A stretch of DNA of 64,000 nt from JAWXUD01 sp044432945 (GTDB lineage: Bacteria; Cyanobacteriota; Vampirovibrionia; Gastranaerophilales; Gastranaerophilaceae): NCBI GenBank assembly GCA_044432945.1, contig JAWXUD010000001.1, forward strand, positions 1 to 64,000, given 5' to 3'. The position numbers were made by a program, and so were the translations under genes. Positions within the stretch are counted from its first letter, which is position 1, and every line of letters starts with the position of its first letter. Positions 34,336 through 44,800 of this stretch are shown in pieces. Under the pieces are notes generated by a model, which was not told the DNA's origin, made no database searches, and saw only the letters and a list, made by a program, of their open reading frames with translations.

Positions 34336-34364
34336 TTTATATCACTAACAAAAAAACTAATCAA
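34336..34364 (-). promoter_or_regulatory. Promoter of gap
   Basis: Reading minus, TTGATT (34359-34364), a 17-nt spacer and TATAAA (34336-34341), about 40 bp before the start codon. Confidence 0.65.
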
Positions 34365-34398
34365 GTATAAATCATTAATTTTTTGTTAATATTTAAGA

Positions 34399-34944
34399 TT
34401 AATCAATAAATCTTGCAATTTCTGCAACTTCTTTTCTTGAAGCCACAGCTGGCGTACCTTCTGTATAACCATAAACTATTACTGCTGCAACTGTTTCATC
34501 TTCTGGAAGATTAATTATTTTTGACAATGCAGCATCATCGAATATTCCAAAAATACAAGTGCCAACACCTTTGGCAAAAGCTGCTAAACAGAAGGTTTGA
34601 CAAGCAATTCCTGCATCAAAAACTTCCCAAGAATTAGCCTTATTTGTCGCATACCCGCTATCGCCTAAAGTTCCACTTTTACCTTTTACGTAACTCAAAA
34701 CAGCAACTCCTTTAGCACCTCGCAAAGTATTGATATTATAGGCAAAATTGCTCATTCCACTATCTGCAATTTTAGCGATAATTTCATCGTTTTCGACTAA
34801 AGTATATCTTGCTACTTGAAAATTTGCCCAAGATGGTGCGAAACGTGCAACATCAATAATTTCTTCCATAGTTTGTCTGTCAACTTTTTCGTTTTTGTAT
34901 TTTCTTACACTTCTTCTGTTTTTTAATAATTCTATTGCGTCCAT
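34399..34944 (-). CDS. Nitroreductase-family flavoprotein
   Basis: This 181-residue protein starts MDAIELLKNRRSVRKYKNEKVDRQTMEEIIDVARFAPSWANFQ, the FMN-binding entry of the nitroreductase family (RRSxRxF/Y, APSxxNxQ). FDAGIACQTFCLAAFAKGVGTC and the C-terminal EETVAAVIVYGYTEG complete it. Members reduce nitro groups, quinones or flavins using NAD(P)H. The real substrate is unknown. A ribosome site AAAAGGAGAAAA precedes it. It lies 22 bp after the M48 gene on the same strand, so it is probably the second gene of an operon. Confidence 0.92.
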   Translation of the reverse strand: MDAIELLKNRRSVRKYKNEKVDRQTMEEIIDVARFAPSWANFQVARYTLVENDEIIAKIADSGMSNFAYNINTLRGAKGVAVLSYVKGKSGTLGDSGYATNKANSWEVFDAGIACQTFCLAAFAKGVGTCIFGIFDDAALSKIINLPEDETVAAVIVYGYTEGTPAVASRKEVAEIARFID

Positions 34945-34966
34945 TTTTTTCTCCTTTTATTTACAA

Positions 34967-36670
34967 CTATATTTCTTCTTTTAAATTTGCAAGCATTGCT
35001 TCTATCTCAAATTTTTGCTCAATTGTGTATTTGTCGTGCTGATTTAATTTAAAAGCTTTATCTGCCATTTTCATAGCTTGGTTCAAATCTGATTTTTTAT
35101 TATTTTGCAAATATTCATTCTCATAAATATACGACAGGTACAACGCTGGGATATAATTTTTCTTATCCTGCTTCAATGCTTCTTTGAACGCACTTTTTGC
35201 TAATACAAAATTATTATTCATATAAAAATAATACGCTTTTTTTAATAATCTTTCTTCATCAGATTGAATATTATACACATAATTATTATAATCCTCTGGT
35301 CTATTAACAATTAATGACCTTTTATCAATTGACAAAACACAATCCAACACCGATGAATTATATATATTGTTCTTACCCTCGTTGTCTAAGTCTTTTCTAG
35401 CCTTAGTAGCGGTTTCAGCATCGATATTAAAAATCCTAACACTCAACGGCGGGTGAGAGCTGTAATCAGTATAAACAGTACCCATACTTATAAAGAAAGA
35501 TAATGCTTCTTTAGCTTTCAACGGCTCATAACCCGCACGCAACATCAGCAATACAGCCTCAGTGTCAGCCTCAAACTCCATTTTTCTCTGCTCTTCATAC
35601 AAGTTTTCAATTTTTTCTTGATAATATTTGAGTACATAAATTGATTTGCCTCTATAAATAGCTTTTTTGTATTTTATGATATATTTTGATATCTCATAAT
35701 TATTTTTTGCAAGCTTTTGAATATGTCCTAAGATAAAATGCGACAATTCATGTGATATAACATATGCTATAACATCGCTATCATTGTGAAAAGAATCATA
35801 TAAAGAACTATTTATTGTTATCAAATTCCCAGCCGATGCCGTTGCATTAACACTATTAGAATTAGATTTAACCTCTAAGCGCCAATTTTGAGATTGTAAA
35901 TTATTTGCTCTTAAAACACTTTCAAAAATCCTATAAATATCATAAACTTGAGGTTTCAACTCTTTTTGATGTTTTTTATAAACCAAACTGTCAGATTTTA
36001 ATTTTTTCTTATACAAACTATCACTAACAGGAACGACCTCCTCCGATAATTTTATCAGCTTAGGGTCTTTTTTATTAAAACTTTGTACAACGTTAGCTTT
36101 GAAATAATCATTTGATGACAAATCAATTCCTTCATCAAAAGAAAAACTCGCATCAACCTCTTGATTATAACCAAAACTATCCTCGCCAGAACTGCCACTA
36201 GAGAATACTCTAGACATTTTAATATCCTTATCTTCTCTAGATTTTGTAAACATAGCATTTGACGCATCATAAATGCTTCCACCATAATATATCAACAATT
36301 GCGATGCTTTTTGGTTGTTATACTTGCGAGCAATCTTGAAATTTGTCATCATCAAAGACTTTTGATCTGGATCTGCACCATTTTTCAACAAACATTCGAC
36401 AATCTCATTATGATTATTTTTAATCGCACTCGCTAATACTGAAAACCCATTAACCGCAGTGTCAGGCGACATGCCAGCATTCAAATACAATTGTACATTC
36501 TCTAAATCCCCATCACACACCTGTTTGTAAAAAGAAAAATCATTAAATGACAAATTATTCATCTCTAACACAGTTCGAGCTTTGCTATAATTACTTTCCA
36601 ACTCATCTGCATAATTTACATTAGCAAAAACCAAACTAACCAATAATAAAATTAAAACCTTTTTTACCAT
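34967..36670 (-). CDS. Exported M48 metalloprotease with ankyrin and TPR domains
   Basis: The protein has 567 residues from ATG 36670, chosen for its AAGGAG site 8 nt upstream. A Sec signal peptide (KKVLILLLVSLVFANVNYA) is followed by ankyrin repeats at ~45-130 (GDLENVQLYLNAGMSPDTAVNGFSVL, NHNEIVECLLKNGADPDQ). The M48 zinc site is HELSH (about 305-309) with the third ligand in EFEAD (~366). TPR-type helices fill the last ~100 residues (AYYFYMNNNFVLAKSAFKEAL). BepA/YfgC proteases share M48 plus TPR and act on outer-membrane proteins in the periplasm; the ankyrin part is unusual. That role is inferred by analogy. Confidence 0.88.
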   Translation of the reverse strand: MVKKVLILLLVSLVFANVNYADELESNYSKARTVLEMNNLSFNDFSFYKQVCDGDLENVQLYLNAGMSPDTAVNGFSVLASAIKNNHNEIVECLLKNGADPDQKSLMMTNFKIARKYNNQKASQLLIYYGGSIYDASNAMFTKSREDKDIKMSRVFSSGSSGEDSFGYNQEVDASFSFDEGIDLSSNDYFKANVVQSFNKKDPKLIKLSEEVVPVSDSLYKKKLKSDSLVYKKHQKELKPQVYDIYRIFESVLRANNLQSQNWRLEVKSNSNSVNATASAGNLITINSSLYDSFHNDSDVIAYVISHELSHFILGHIQKLAKNNYEISKYIIKYKKAIYRGKSIYVLKYYQEKIENLYEEQRKMEFEADTEAVLLMLRAGYEPLKAKEALSFFISMGTVYTDYSSHPPLSVRIFNIDAETATKARKDLDNEGKNNIYNSSVLDCVLSIDKRSLIVNRPEDYNNYVYNIQSDEERLLKKAYYFYMNNNFVLAKSAFKEALKQDKKNYIPALYLSYIYENEYLQNNKKSDLNQAMKMADKAFKLNQHDKYTIEQKFEIEAMLANLKEEI

Positions 36671-36743
36671 ATTACCCACTCCTTAACCATAAAAATATTC
36701 TACCACAAATCAATGATTTTTAACCCATTCTCACATAACCCAA

Positions 36744-36774
36744 ATAAAAAACCTCAGCACAAATATCGCTGAGG
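36744..36774 (-). terminator. Rho-independent terminator
   Basis: Reading minus, GCCTCAGC, a 9-nt loop, GCTGAGG and TTTTTTA form a standard terminator about 95 bp past the stop of the gene at 36871-38409. Confidence 0.8.
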
Positions 36775-36870
36775 CATAAAAACTAACCTACCTAAATTTT
36801 TCTTTTAACCTTTAAATCAATTGAGGAATCATTTTCTCTTTAAATTATTATTTACTTTATAAAATCTATA

Positions 36871-38409
36871 CTAAGGAGTTACTCCTTTTTTCTTAGCAGT
36901 TTCTGCCAAATTTGTTAACGCTTGATCAATCTGTTTTGTACTCATGCCAGCTGTTTTCATTTTTGATTTGATAACTTTTAATGAAGTACCTTCATATTCT
37001 TTGCTACCAACTTTTACAACAAACTTTTTAAATTTGCTATTATCATCAGTTTCAACCGTGACATTTGCTGGGAATGTTGTTAAATCTTTAGCTTCATTAC
37101 CAGTAGCATCAGCCAAATTAGCCAAGAATTCTTTTTTTAATTCTTCATTTCTTTCTTTTTGTTTCGTTTCATATTCTGTTTTATCTGAAGCAAATTGTGT
37201 TTTATTAGTAGCTTCTTGAGCTTTGATTTTGCCAACGATTTGCATTATTGCTTTATTAACTTTGCTATCATAAGTACACAACCATTTGTTAACTTCTTTT
37301 TTAGTTGATGTTACTTCTTTTGACACATCTAAATCATACATTCTTGCACGTTCTTGCAATGTGTCTAAAATATAAACATAATACTTACGTTGTCTTGCAT
37401 TCGATACATCATCACTAACATAAGCAATTAAACTGTCTTCGCTATCAACGTTATCAGCTTTTTCATTATAATTACTATCCCAAGCATCAAAAACTTCAAT
37501 AATATTATCTACATTGATACATTCAGAAGATTTGCTATCACCATTTTTATTCATCAATTTGTCTAAATTTCCATTATTAGTAAAAAGCCCTTCAGTAGCA
37601 AGACGAATACCAGAAACAATATCACCAACTTCGTGCTTGCCTAGTTCTCTCAACTCTGTTGAGCGACCATCAGCATCAACGTCTTCATTGATTTCATTAT
37701 TACGTTTTGATTCTGGAGTTCTTTTTACTGGAGTGCTACCTCCACCAGCTCCATCATCTTCTACTTCATCATCATCTTCAGCTTCACTTGCAGCATCAAT
37801 GATTTCTTTTTGAATTGTTTTTCTCAATTCTTGACCAGATTTTTGCAATGCAGTTATTTCAAAATACAATGCTTTCATACTTGTAGCTGTGCCAGCTAAA
37901 TCCGTACCACTTTCAGCTTTTGTTGCTAATGCTTCGTATTTTACAATTAATGCTTCAACTTTTTCTAAAAGTATTTCTAATCTTTCGATTTGAGAATCGT
38001 TCAATTCATCAGATTTCAAATCACTTTCTAATTGAGATTTCATAGAAGAAAGTGCTGATGCATTTTTCGGAGCGAAAAAGCTTATTGTATGACTATTAAC
38101 AGATGAATGGACGTAATCAGATTGTGCCGTAGAACATTGTTGAGTAGCACCTGAATAAATTGAATTGTTCATGAAATCATAAGAACCACCCATATAATTG
38201 CCATTATTAACACTTAAAGGTCCATTAAACATCATATAATTTTGCATAGGAGATGTAAAACTAACAAAATTTGGGTCATTTGAAAATACATTGCCAATTG
38301 CATAATCAGATAAATATAGTGAATCCAAACCAGGTTTTGAAAAATATGAATTAAACATTGGTCTGTTCCAGCTTCTAAATGATAGATTATTGTGGCATCT
38401 ATTGCACAT
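36871..38409 (-). CDS. Unknown protein with coiled-coil and acidic linker
   Basis: This 512-residue protein belongs to no family I know. The N-terminal ~110 residues are Asn/Tyr/Ser/Met-rich and begin MCNRCHNN, with no signal peptide. A coiled coil follows at ~125-205 (MKSQLESDLKSDELNDSQIERLEILLEKVEALIVKYEAL). An acidic, Gly-rich linker (EAEDDDEVEDDGAGGGSTP) leads to a helical C-terminal half. The end (KVGSKEYEGTSLKVIKSKMKTAGMS) looks like a small folded domain. AGGGGAA is the ribosome site. The composition suggests a secreted or structural protein, but export cannot be shown. It has its own terminator. Confidence 0.75.
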   Translation of the reverse strand: MCNRCHNNLSFRSWNRPMFNSYFSKPGLDSLYLSDYAIGNVFSNDPNFVSFTSPMQNYMMFNGPLSVNNGNYMGGSYDFMNNSIYSGATQQCSTAQSDYVHSSVNSHTISFFAPKNASALSSMKSQLESDLKSDELNDSQIERLEILLEKVEALIVKYEALATKAESGTDLAGTATSMKALYFEITALQKSGQELRKTIQKEIIDAASEAEDDDEVEDDGAGGGSTPVKRTPESKRNNEINEDVDADGRSTELRELGKHEVGDIVSGIRLATEGLFTNNGNLDKLMNKNGDSKSSECINVDNIIEVFDAWDSNYNEKADNVDSEDSLIAYVSDDVSNARQRKYYVYILDTLQERARMYDLDVSKEVTSTKKEVNKWLCTYDSKVNKAIMQIVGKIKAQEATNKTQFASDKTEYETKQKERNEELKKEFLANLADATGNEAKDLTTFPANVTVETDDNSKFKKFVVKVGSKEYEGTSLKVIKSKMKTAGMSTKQIDQALTNLAETAKKKGVTP

Positions 38410-38555
38410 TTTAATTTTCCCCTAAAATTTAATTTTTCCTCGTACTAATATAAAGTATTTTTTCAGGTAAAAATTGCCTCAAAGGGAATATATGTTTTTT
38501 ACACACAAGCTATATCCCCTACTAGCAAAGGGCTACAGCCACATGTTACAAAGCT

Positions 38556-39218
38556 TTACAAAACTACACTGTTAGATAACAACTCATTTACAACATCGTT
38601 TTTAGAGAGATTTGGAGCGATTTCTTTTATCGAAGTTATCAAATTTGCATCAATATCTTCTTTAAAAATAGTTTCAAGAAGGTTTTTATCATAATCATAA
38701 AGTATTGAACCGTGTTGAAGAATATAATTTTGTTTTCTAAATTGTGCAGAGCCTATCAATTTTTTGTTTTGATAACACAAATCAGCACCAGTTGAAACAA
38801 GCATACAATAATCCTTATGTCCTTGAGGTTTCTTCTCTCCGCCAAAATCCAAATCAATCCCAAGCCTAACAAATTTGTCTATAAGCATTTGAGATATTTC
38901 ACGATAAGCACCAACCACATTTTGCCCATTTTTCAAATAATCACAAGAACAAACAAAGCTATACGTAATTTCATCAGCATGTAAAATCGCCCTACCACCA
39001 GTCAAGCGTTTCACGACATCAATATTATTTCTTTTCAATAAATCAACATCAACAAAATCATCTTTTTGATTTCTTCCCAACGACACGCAATAAGGCGACC
39101 AACCATAAAGCCTAAAAATCGGCTCAACTTGTTTTGTATCTATTGCAAAATTTAGCAAATCAAAATCGATTTGCATGTTCTCTAAACCAGAATAAATTTG
39201 ATATGGAATAATTTTCAT
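38556..39218 (-). CDS. lipM: Octanoyltransferase, LipM type
   Basis: This 220-residue BPL/LplA-fold protein carries KRLTGGRAILHADEITYS, the acyl-AMP or acyl-carrier-binding motif. The cysteine in YCMLVSTGADL lies exactly 18 residues before GSAQ, as in LipM where it is the catalytic thiol (CFDAPSWYEL...GSAQ); LplA-type ligases lack it. QHGSILYDYD is also LipM-like. LipM transfers octanoyl from acyl carrier protein to a GcvH-like carrier, the first step of lipoate assembly. Its ATG overlaps the stop of the upstream gene (ATGA). A lipoate ligase role cannot be excluded. Confidence 0.85.
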   Translation of the reverse strand: MKIIPYQIYSGLENMQIDFDLLNFAIDTKQVEPIFRLYGWSPYCVSLGRNQKDDFVDVDLLKRNNIDVVKRLTGGRAILHADEITYSFVCSCDYLKNGQNVVGAYREISQMLIDKFVRLGIDLDFGGEKKPQGHKDYCMLVSTGADLCYQNKKLIGSAQFRKQNYILQHGSILYDYDKNLLETIFKEDIDANLITSIKEIAPNLSKNDVVNELLSNSVVL

Positions 39219-40108
39219 CGATTATTTTTTTCTCTTAAATTAATCTCTGCCTCGAACTGGTTAAAGACCTCATTGCCAACAAATTGTTCTAAAGACGCAC
39301 GTTTTGCGTAAAAATCTGAGCGAGAACTCATATACTTATCCAACGCAGTTCTGTAATAAGCGTCCGTAATCAACACGATTTCTCTTGAACTATTTTGAGC
39401 AAGGTCATAATTCTTCTTACGCTCTGCAAGCATTTTTTCCATCATCGACAACTTCACACGAGCCGTCATGTAATTGTAATACAAATCAACTGCCTGCTGT
39501 TGAAGGTCCTCGACTTTTCTAACAAGAATAATCATATCAGCATCATTAACCTTAGAATATTTATAATTCATCGCTTTAGTATCTTGCGAAAATATCCCCA
39601 AGATGTTACCACCAGCCATTGAACTAACAGCCATCGCCGTACTTCCTAATCCACTTCCAACCAAAGTAGACATGCTGGCAATATTTGTTAATACTTTTTT
39701 GACAGTGCTATCATCAGGCTTCTCAGCCTCAGGGTTAGTAAGCTTGTAAATAGCAAAATTTATCGTATCACTTTGCGTAGCTGCCCCACGCCAAATCACT
39801 GACAAATCTCCAACCATATCTTCTTGCGTCATTTCTAACTCAATACCGATTTCTTTTGAAATCCTTTTAATACTCAAATCAGCATAAGTCAACTCAGACA
39901 AACCCATTTGTTCAGGATTAATTTGTGCAAACTGTTTTTCAACCGCAGCATCACCACCAATTTTTGCCTCAAAATACTCTACCTCAGGCACATCTGATAT
40001 CCCAAAACGATAGGCAGGCTCTCGAACGGAATTTATCTCATCAAGTGTTATAGCATAACTACTAGAAGCAATTGTCAACAAAAACGATAACAACAAAAGT
40101 CTTTTCAT
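39215..40108 (-). CDS. Exported helical protein, TolC-like coiled-coil pattern (paralogue A)
   Basis: This 297-residue protein has a Sec signal peptide (KRLLLLSFLLTIASSSYA). The stretch EQMTQEDMVGDLSVIWRGAATQSDTINFAIYKLTNPEAEKP parallels DLKDIENIWKGTVENNQVIGFALKKLSTPESQR in the next gene, so the two are paralogues. Long helices near the C-terminus (VEDLQQQAVDLYYNYMTARVKL, AERKKNYDLAQNSSREI) resemble the helical hairpins of TolC-family outer-membrane proteins, but there is no full TolC repeat. It is part of a three-gene operon with lipM, overlapping at both ends. I think it is periplasmic or outer-membrane-associated; the function is unknown. Confidence 0.75.
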   Translation of the reverse strand: MKRLLLLSFLLTIASSSYAITLDEINSVREPAYRFGISDVPEVEYFEAKIGGDAAVEKQFAQINPEQMGLSELTYADLSIKRISKEIGIELEMTQEDMVGDLSVIWRGAATQSDTINFAIYKLTNPEAEKPDDSTVKKVLTNIASMSTLVGSGLGSTAMAVSSMAGGNILGIFSQDTKAMNYKYSKVNDADMIILVRKVEDLQQQAVDLYYNYMTARVKLSMMEKMLAERKKNYDLAQNSSREIVLITDAYYRTALDKYMSSRSDFYAKRASLEQFVGNEVFNQFEAEINLREKNNR

Positions 40109-40926
40109 TATTGCACCACCTTTTCATTTAACAATTCAGCATTATAATTAAATTGATACAAATAAAGATTATCCACAACCTTTTTACCAGCCAAACGCTG
40201 CAATTCTAAATGATATTTCTTTGCGTTCTGCATAAAATAAAACTCATCAATAAGCATCTCATCATACAACGAAGAAGATATAGCAATTTCCAACAAATCA
40301 TTCTCATTTAACGCTTTATTATAATTTTTATTATACAAAATCAAGCGTGAACGAGTATCTTTTAGCTGTGAAAGAGAACTTTTATAATTATAATATGCAC
40401 TGATAATTTTATCCTGCAAAGTTTCAACAAGCCCCGCTAGTTGGATTAATTCAGTATCAGTCAACGGAGTTTCTATAGGCACATTGTTTTTGTTTATCAA
40501 ATTCTGTGCAAGCCTACCAGCAGCATAAGCCGATGATTGCAACGTATAATCAGCACCCATAAGTGATGGTGCAAAAGACGCTCCAGACACAATCGCAGAA
40601 AGCGTCTTTGACATCAACGATGAATGAATACGGCGTTGACTTTCAGGCGTTGATAGTTTTTTTAAAGCAAAACCAATGACCTGATTGTTCTCAACAGTCC
40701 CTTTCCAAATGTTTTCAATATCCTTCAAATCCATCTCTTTTTGCTTGCCAACAAGCTCCTGCAAAGAAATCTCACTATCTATCACAATAGATTTTTTAGG
40801 TTCAGCCTTAGCTTCATTATACTCAATTTTTTCAGGAGTATTCATATCAAGCTTAATACTCCCGTCAAGAGCTAAAGACGGCGTTCCTAGCAAAAATAAT
40901 ATAATCCCAACCAAATACTTTTTCAT
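40108..40926 (-). CDS. Exported helical protein, TolC-like coiled-coil pattern (paralogue B)
   Basis: This 272-residue protein begins with a signal peptide (KKYLVGIILFLLGTPSLA). It shares with the following gene an SLQELVGKQKEMDLKDIENIWKG block and a C-terminal pair of long helices (VETLQDKIISAYYNYKSSLSQLKDTRSRLILYNKNYNKAL). The spacing recalls a single TolC-type hairpin (about 50 residues each way). A short Gly/Ala/Ser segment (LSAIVSGASFAPSLMGA) sits in the middle. The stop overlaps the next gene's ATG by 1 bp. It heads a three-gene operon ending in lipM. Function unknown; paralogy to 39215-40108 is the best clue. Confidence 0.75.
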   Translation of the reverse strand: MKKYLVGIILFLLGTPSLALDGSIKLDMNTPEKIEYNEAKAEPKKSIVIDSEISLQELVGKQKEMDLKDIENIWKGTVENNQVIGFALKKLSTPESQRRIHSSLMSKTLSAIVSGASFAPSLMGADYTLQSSAYAAGRLAQNLINKNNVPIETPLTDTELIQLAGLVETLQDKIISAYYNYKSSLSQLKDTRSRLILYNKNYNKALNENDLLEIAISSSLYDEMLIDEFYFMQNAKKYHLELQRLAGKKVVDNLYLYQFNYNAELLNEKVVQ

Positions 40927-41043
40927 AACAAAATACTAACACAACATAAATAATAAATCCAATGACCGATAACCTTATAAATCTATCGATTGTTCTCTCT
41001 TATGCGAAAAAAAATTACAATTGTATAACAAGAGAGGTTAAAA

Positions 41044-41808
41044 TTGGCAAAAATCAACACTAAAACTAAAAAAATACAAAATGCAGTCGATAACAATGAA
41101 ATCAAAACCGCACTCAACTCTTATTTTATCAAAGCTAACGCACTAAGAGAAGAAAACGAGTTTAAGCAAGCATCGACAAATTATTTAAACGCCATTTTAA
41201 TCGATAGAAATGATGCAGAAGCTTACTATGGATTAGGCGTGTGCTACAAGCACCTAAAAGATTACCCGAAAGCAATCAAATATTTACACAAAGCCTCTGA
41301 CCTGAAAAAAGATTTTTTTGAAGCATATTATGAACTTGGCATCTGCCATCAACTTGAAAAAATCCCTTGCGGTGCTATCAAGAATTTTGTTCGTGCAATA
41401 CAAATAAACCCTAAAAATAATGAAGCAATTTTGCAATTAGGAATATCACATGAAATGTGTGAAGAAGTCGACTTAGCACTAATGATTTATCAAAAACTTA
41501 TTCATAATTCACCAAAATTCATAAAAGGATACGAACACAAATCAACACTTCTTATGAAGCTCGGACGCTACAAAGAAGCATGTTCTGCACTTAATGACAT
41601 AACAAAAATCAACCCAGAATATCATAATGCATATTTAGGAATGGGGGTTTGCTTTGAAAAAATGAACAAAAAACATTTTGCACAAAGATACTACAAGAAA
41701 TTCCTAACAAAAAAGCCATTTTCACATAAAGCAGAATTTGTTCAATCAAGACTACACAAATTAAAAAATTTATCTATTAGCAACTCAAACAAATTGGTTA
41801 TCGTTTAA
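41044..41808 (+). CDS. TPR-repeat protein
   Basis: This 254-residue protein has about five tetratricopeptide repeats from residue 30 on (ASTNYLNAILIDRNDAEAYYGLGVCYK, YPKAIKYLHKASDLKKDFFEAYYELGICH and so on). Such arrays bind other proteins. There is no signal peptide. The start is TTG at 41044 with AGAGAGGTTAAA before it. The gene lies 31 bp before mfd, so they may be co-transcribed, but no functional link is known. Several further TPR proteins occur in the window. Confidence 0.88.
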   Translation: MAKINTKTKKIQNAVDNNEIKTALNSYFIKANALREENEFKQASTNYLNAILIDRNDAEAYYGLGVCYKHLKDYPKAIKYLHKASDLKKDFFEAYYELGICHQLEKIPCGAIKNFVRAIQINPKNNEAILQLGISHEMCEEVDLALMIYQKLIHNSPKFIKGYEHKSTLLMKLGRYKEACSALNDITKINPEYHNAYLGMGVCFEKMNKKHFAQRYYKKFLTKKPFSHKAEFVQSRLHKLKNLSISNSNKLVIV

Positions 41809-41839
41809 TTTTTACAATATTTCATGCTAATATTTAACC

Positions 41840-44800
41840 ATGTTAAACATTACAAATCCTGTTGAAAGCGAAATTTTTCGATTATTTGAAAGATATTTAA
41901 AAAAATCTTGTTCTTTTGCTATAACTGGCGTGACTTCGCTATCTCGTTTAGTATTAGCTGAAAAAATCCATCGAATTACTGGCAAAAAAATCCTGTTTAT
42001 AACCTCAACTGAACAATCTGCACTTCGATATCAAAATGATTTTTCAAACGCATTCAACTTATCATCAAAGATATTCCCATATCAAAATATTTCTAGCTAC
42101 GAAGCACTCTCATCAAATAAATATGATTATTGTGAACAAATAAAAACATTACAAGAAAAACCTGACCTGATAATAGCTCCAATCAAATCGTTGCTCGAGT
42201 TATTTCCTGATGAAAAATTTTTATCAGACAACACCATAGAAATAAAAGTTGGTGATGAAATTAATGTTGACGATTTTTTAAAAAAGTTAGCCCATTTAGG
42301 TTACAAACGCTCAACTATGGTAAGCGATATCGGAGAATTCAGTGCAAGAGGAGATATCATCGATGTTTTCGCATTAGAAAAACACGCTTTTCGTATCGAA
42401 CTTTGGGGCGATGAAATTGTTGATATAAGGATTTTTGACAACGAAACCCAAAAATCTATTAAAAAAATTAAAGACGCAAAAATTTTACCGCTATACAAAT
42501 TTATTCTGCCAAAACAACCAAAAAATATGTTCAAAAATCACCCTCAACTAAACGAACAATTAGCAGAAGAAGGTTTTTTTGAAGGGATAGAAATTTATCA
42601 AAACTATTTTAATAACAAATTAGTGACAATTTTTGATTATCTGCACGATTATATTTTAGTATTTGACGAGACCTCTGAAATATACGCTAAATACGAATTC
42701 TTAAACGATAGTTATATAAAACAATCACAAGAGAATTTAAAACTTGCCTTAAATATTGAATTGAATGGGGAAAATCATTTAAACTTTGATAATTTTATAA
42801 ACAAAATTGCATCATTTGTAAAAATCGGTTTAAACAATTTCATTGACACAGAATTAGACGAAATTATAGAATTCAACACGCAACCAGTGCAAAGCTTTGG
42901 TGCGAATTTAGACGACATTGCAAATTTCATAAAATCAAAAAAGAATTACGAATTTTTCATAGCAACCGATTATCCTGAACGTGTAAAAGAGATTTTGCAA
43001 GAACGTGAGATATTTAATTATGAAACGATTACAAACTTAGCATCTTCTGGCGGGATTTTAGAAGATTTTAAAACGATTGTACTAACAGACAGAGAACTTT
43101 TCAACAAACGCTCTAAAGAGGTCACCTCCTCAAAACGCACATATTTTAAAGAAAAAGCAGAGTTCATAGAAAGCATCAACGACATCAAAGAAGGTGAATA
43201 TGTTGTGCATTCTGTTCACGGCGTTGGGGTCTATAAAGGGCTTTGTCAACAAGAACTTGACGGACAATTCAAAGACTACCTGACTATAGAATACTCAAAC
43301 AAAGACCGTTTGCACATGCCAGCAGAACAAATAAATTTGCTTGCACGCTATCGTGGCTCAGGAGCATTAAAGCCAAGATTGTCACGCATGGGTGGTCGAG
43401 ATTGGGAAAATACAAAAGCAAAAGTTAAAAAAGAAATCGAAGAAGTCGCTTATGATTTATTAAGATTATACGCAAAACGCAAAATGCAAACAGGGATAAA
43501 ATTCTTGCCTGATACTAACTGGCAACTTGAAATGGAAGAAGCATTTGAGTTTACAGAAACACCAGATCAGATGAAAGCCATAAACGATGTTAAATCCGAT
43601 ATGGAAAATGAAACACCAATGGATAGACTAATTTGTGGTGATGTTGGATTTGGAAAAACAGAAGTCGCAATGAGAGCGATTTTCAAAGCTGTAACTTCAG
43701 GGAAACAAGTTGCAGTCGTTGTACCAACAACTATTTTAGCACTCCAGCATTATCAAACGATACACGAACGATTTAAACCATTTGGGGTCGAAGTTGAGTT
43801 GATGTCAAGATTTAGAAGTGCAAAATTACAAAACGAAACGATTAAAAAGCTTGCGACTGGCAAATGCGAAGTCGTAGTTGGAACTCATAGACTTTTACAA
43901 GATGGAATTGCTTTTAAAGATTTGGGCTTGCTGGTTATTGATGAAGAACATCGATTTGGGGTTAAGCACAAAGAAAAGCTGAAACAATTACGTGAAAATA
44001 TAGATATAATAACAATGTCGGCAACTCCAATTCCTAGAACATTATATATGTCTTTATCGGGCATAAAGGATATGTCTATCATCAACACACCTCCAAAAAA
44101 CAGGCTTCCTGTGAAAACATTTGTTGGTGAAATGAATGAAAATATGATTAAAAATGCAATAGTACATGAAATAGATAGAGAAGGACAAATTTTTTATCTA
44201 TACAATCGTGTCGAAACTATTGATGAAATGCGAATGAAGCTTTTAGAACTAGTACCTAACGCACGTATAGCAATAGGACACGGGCAGATGGACGAAAAAA
44301 CTTTGGAAAAAGTTATAATAGATTTTTCAGAACACGAATACGATATATTACTAGCAACGACAATAATCGAAAACGGCATTGATATTTCAAACGCCAATAC
44401 AATGATAATCCATCATGCTGATCGCTTTGGTTTAGCACAATTATACCAGCTTAGAGGACGTGTCGGTCGGTCACAACGCCAAGCTTATTGCTATTGTTTT
44501 TATGACAAATCAAAAGAGATAACAGCAGACGCCGTCCAAAGATTAAAGGCAATAAAAGAATTCACAAGCCTAGGAAGCGGTTATCAAATAGCGATGCGTG
44601 ACGTGGAAATCCGTGGAGTAGGAAACGTTTTAGGCACAAAACAACACGGGCATATGATAAACGTGGGCTTTGACACCTATTGCCAACTTTTAGAAGAAAC
44701 TGTTCAAGAACTTCAAGGAAATTATTGCGAAAAACAAACTCCGACAATTGTTGATATAAATGTAACTGCATTCATTCCTGATGAATGGGTTGGCTCTAGT

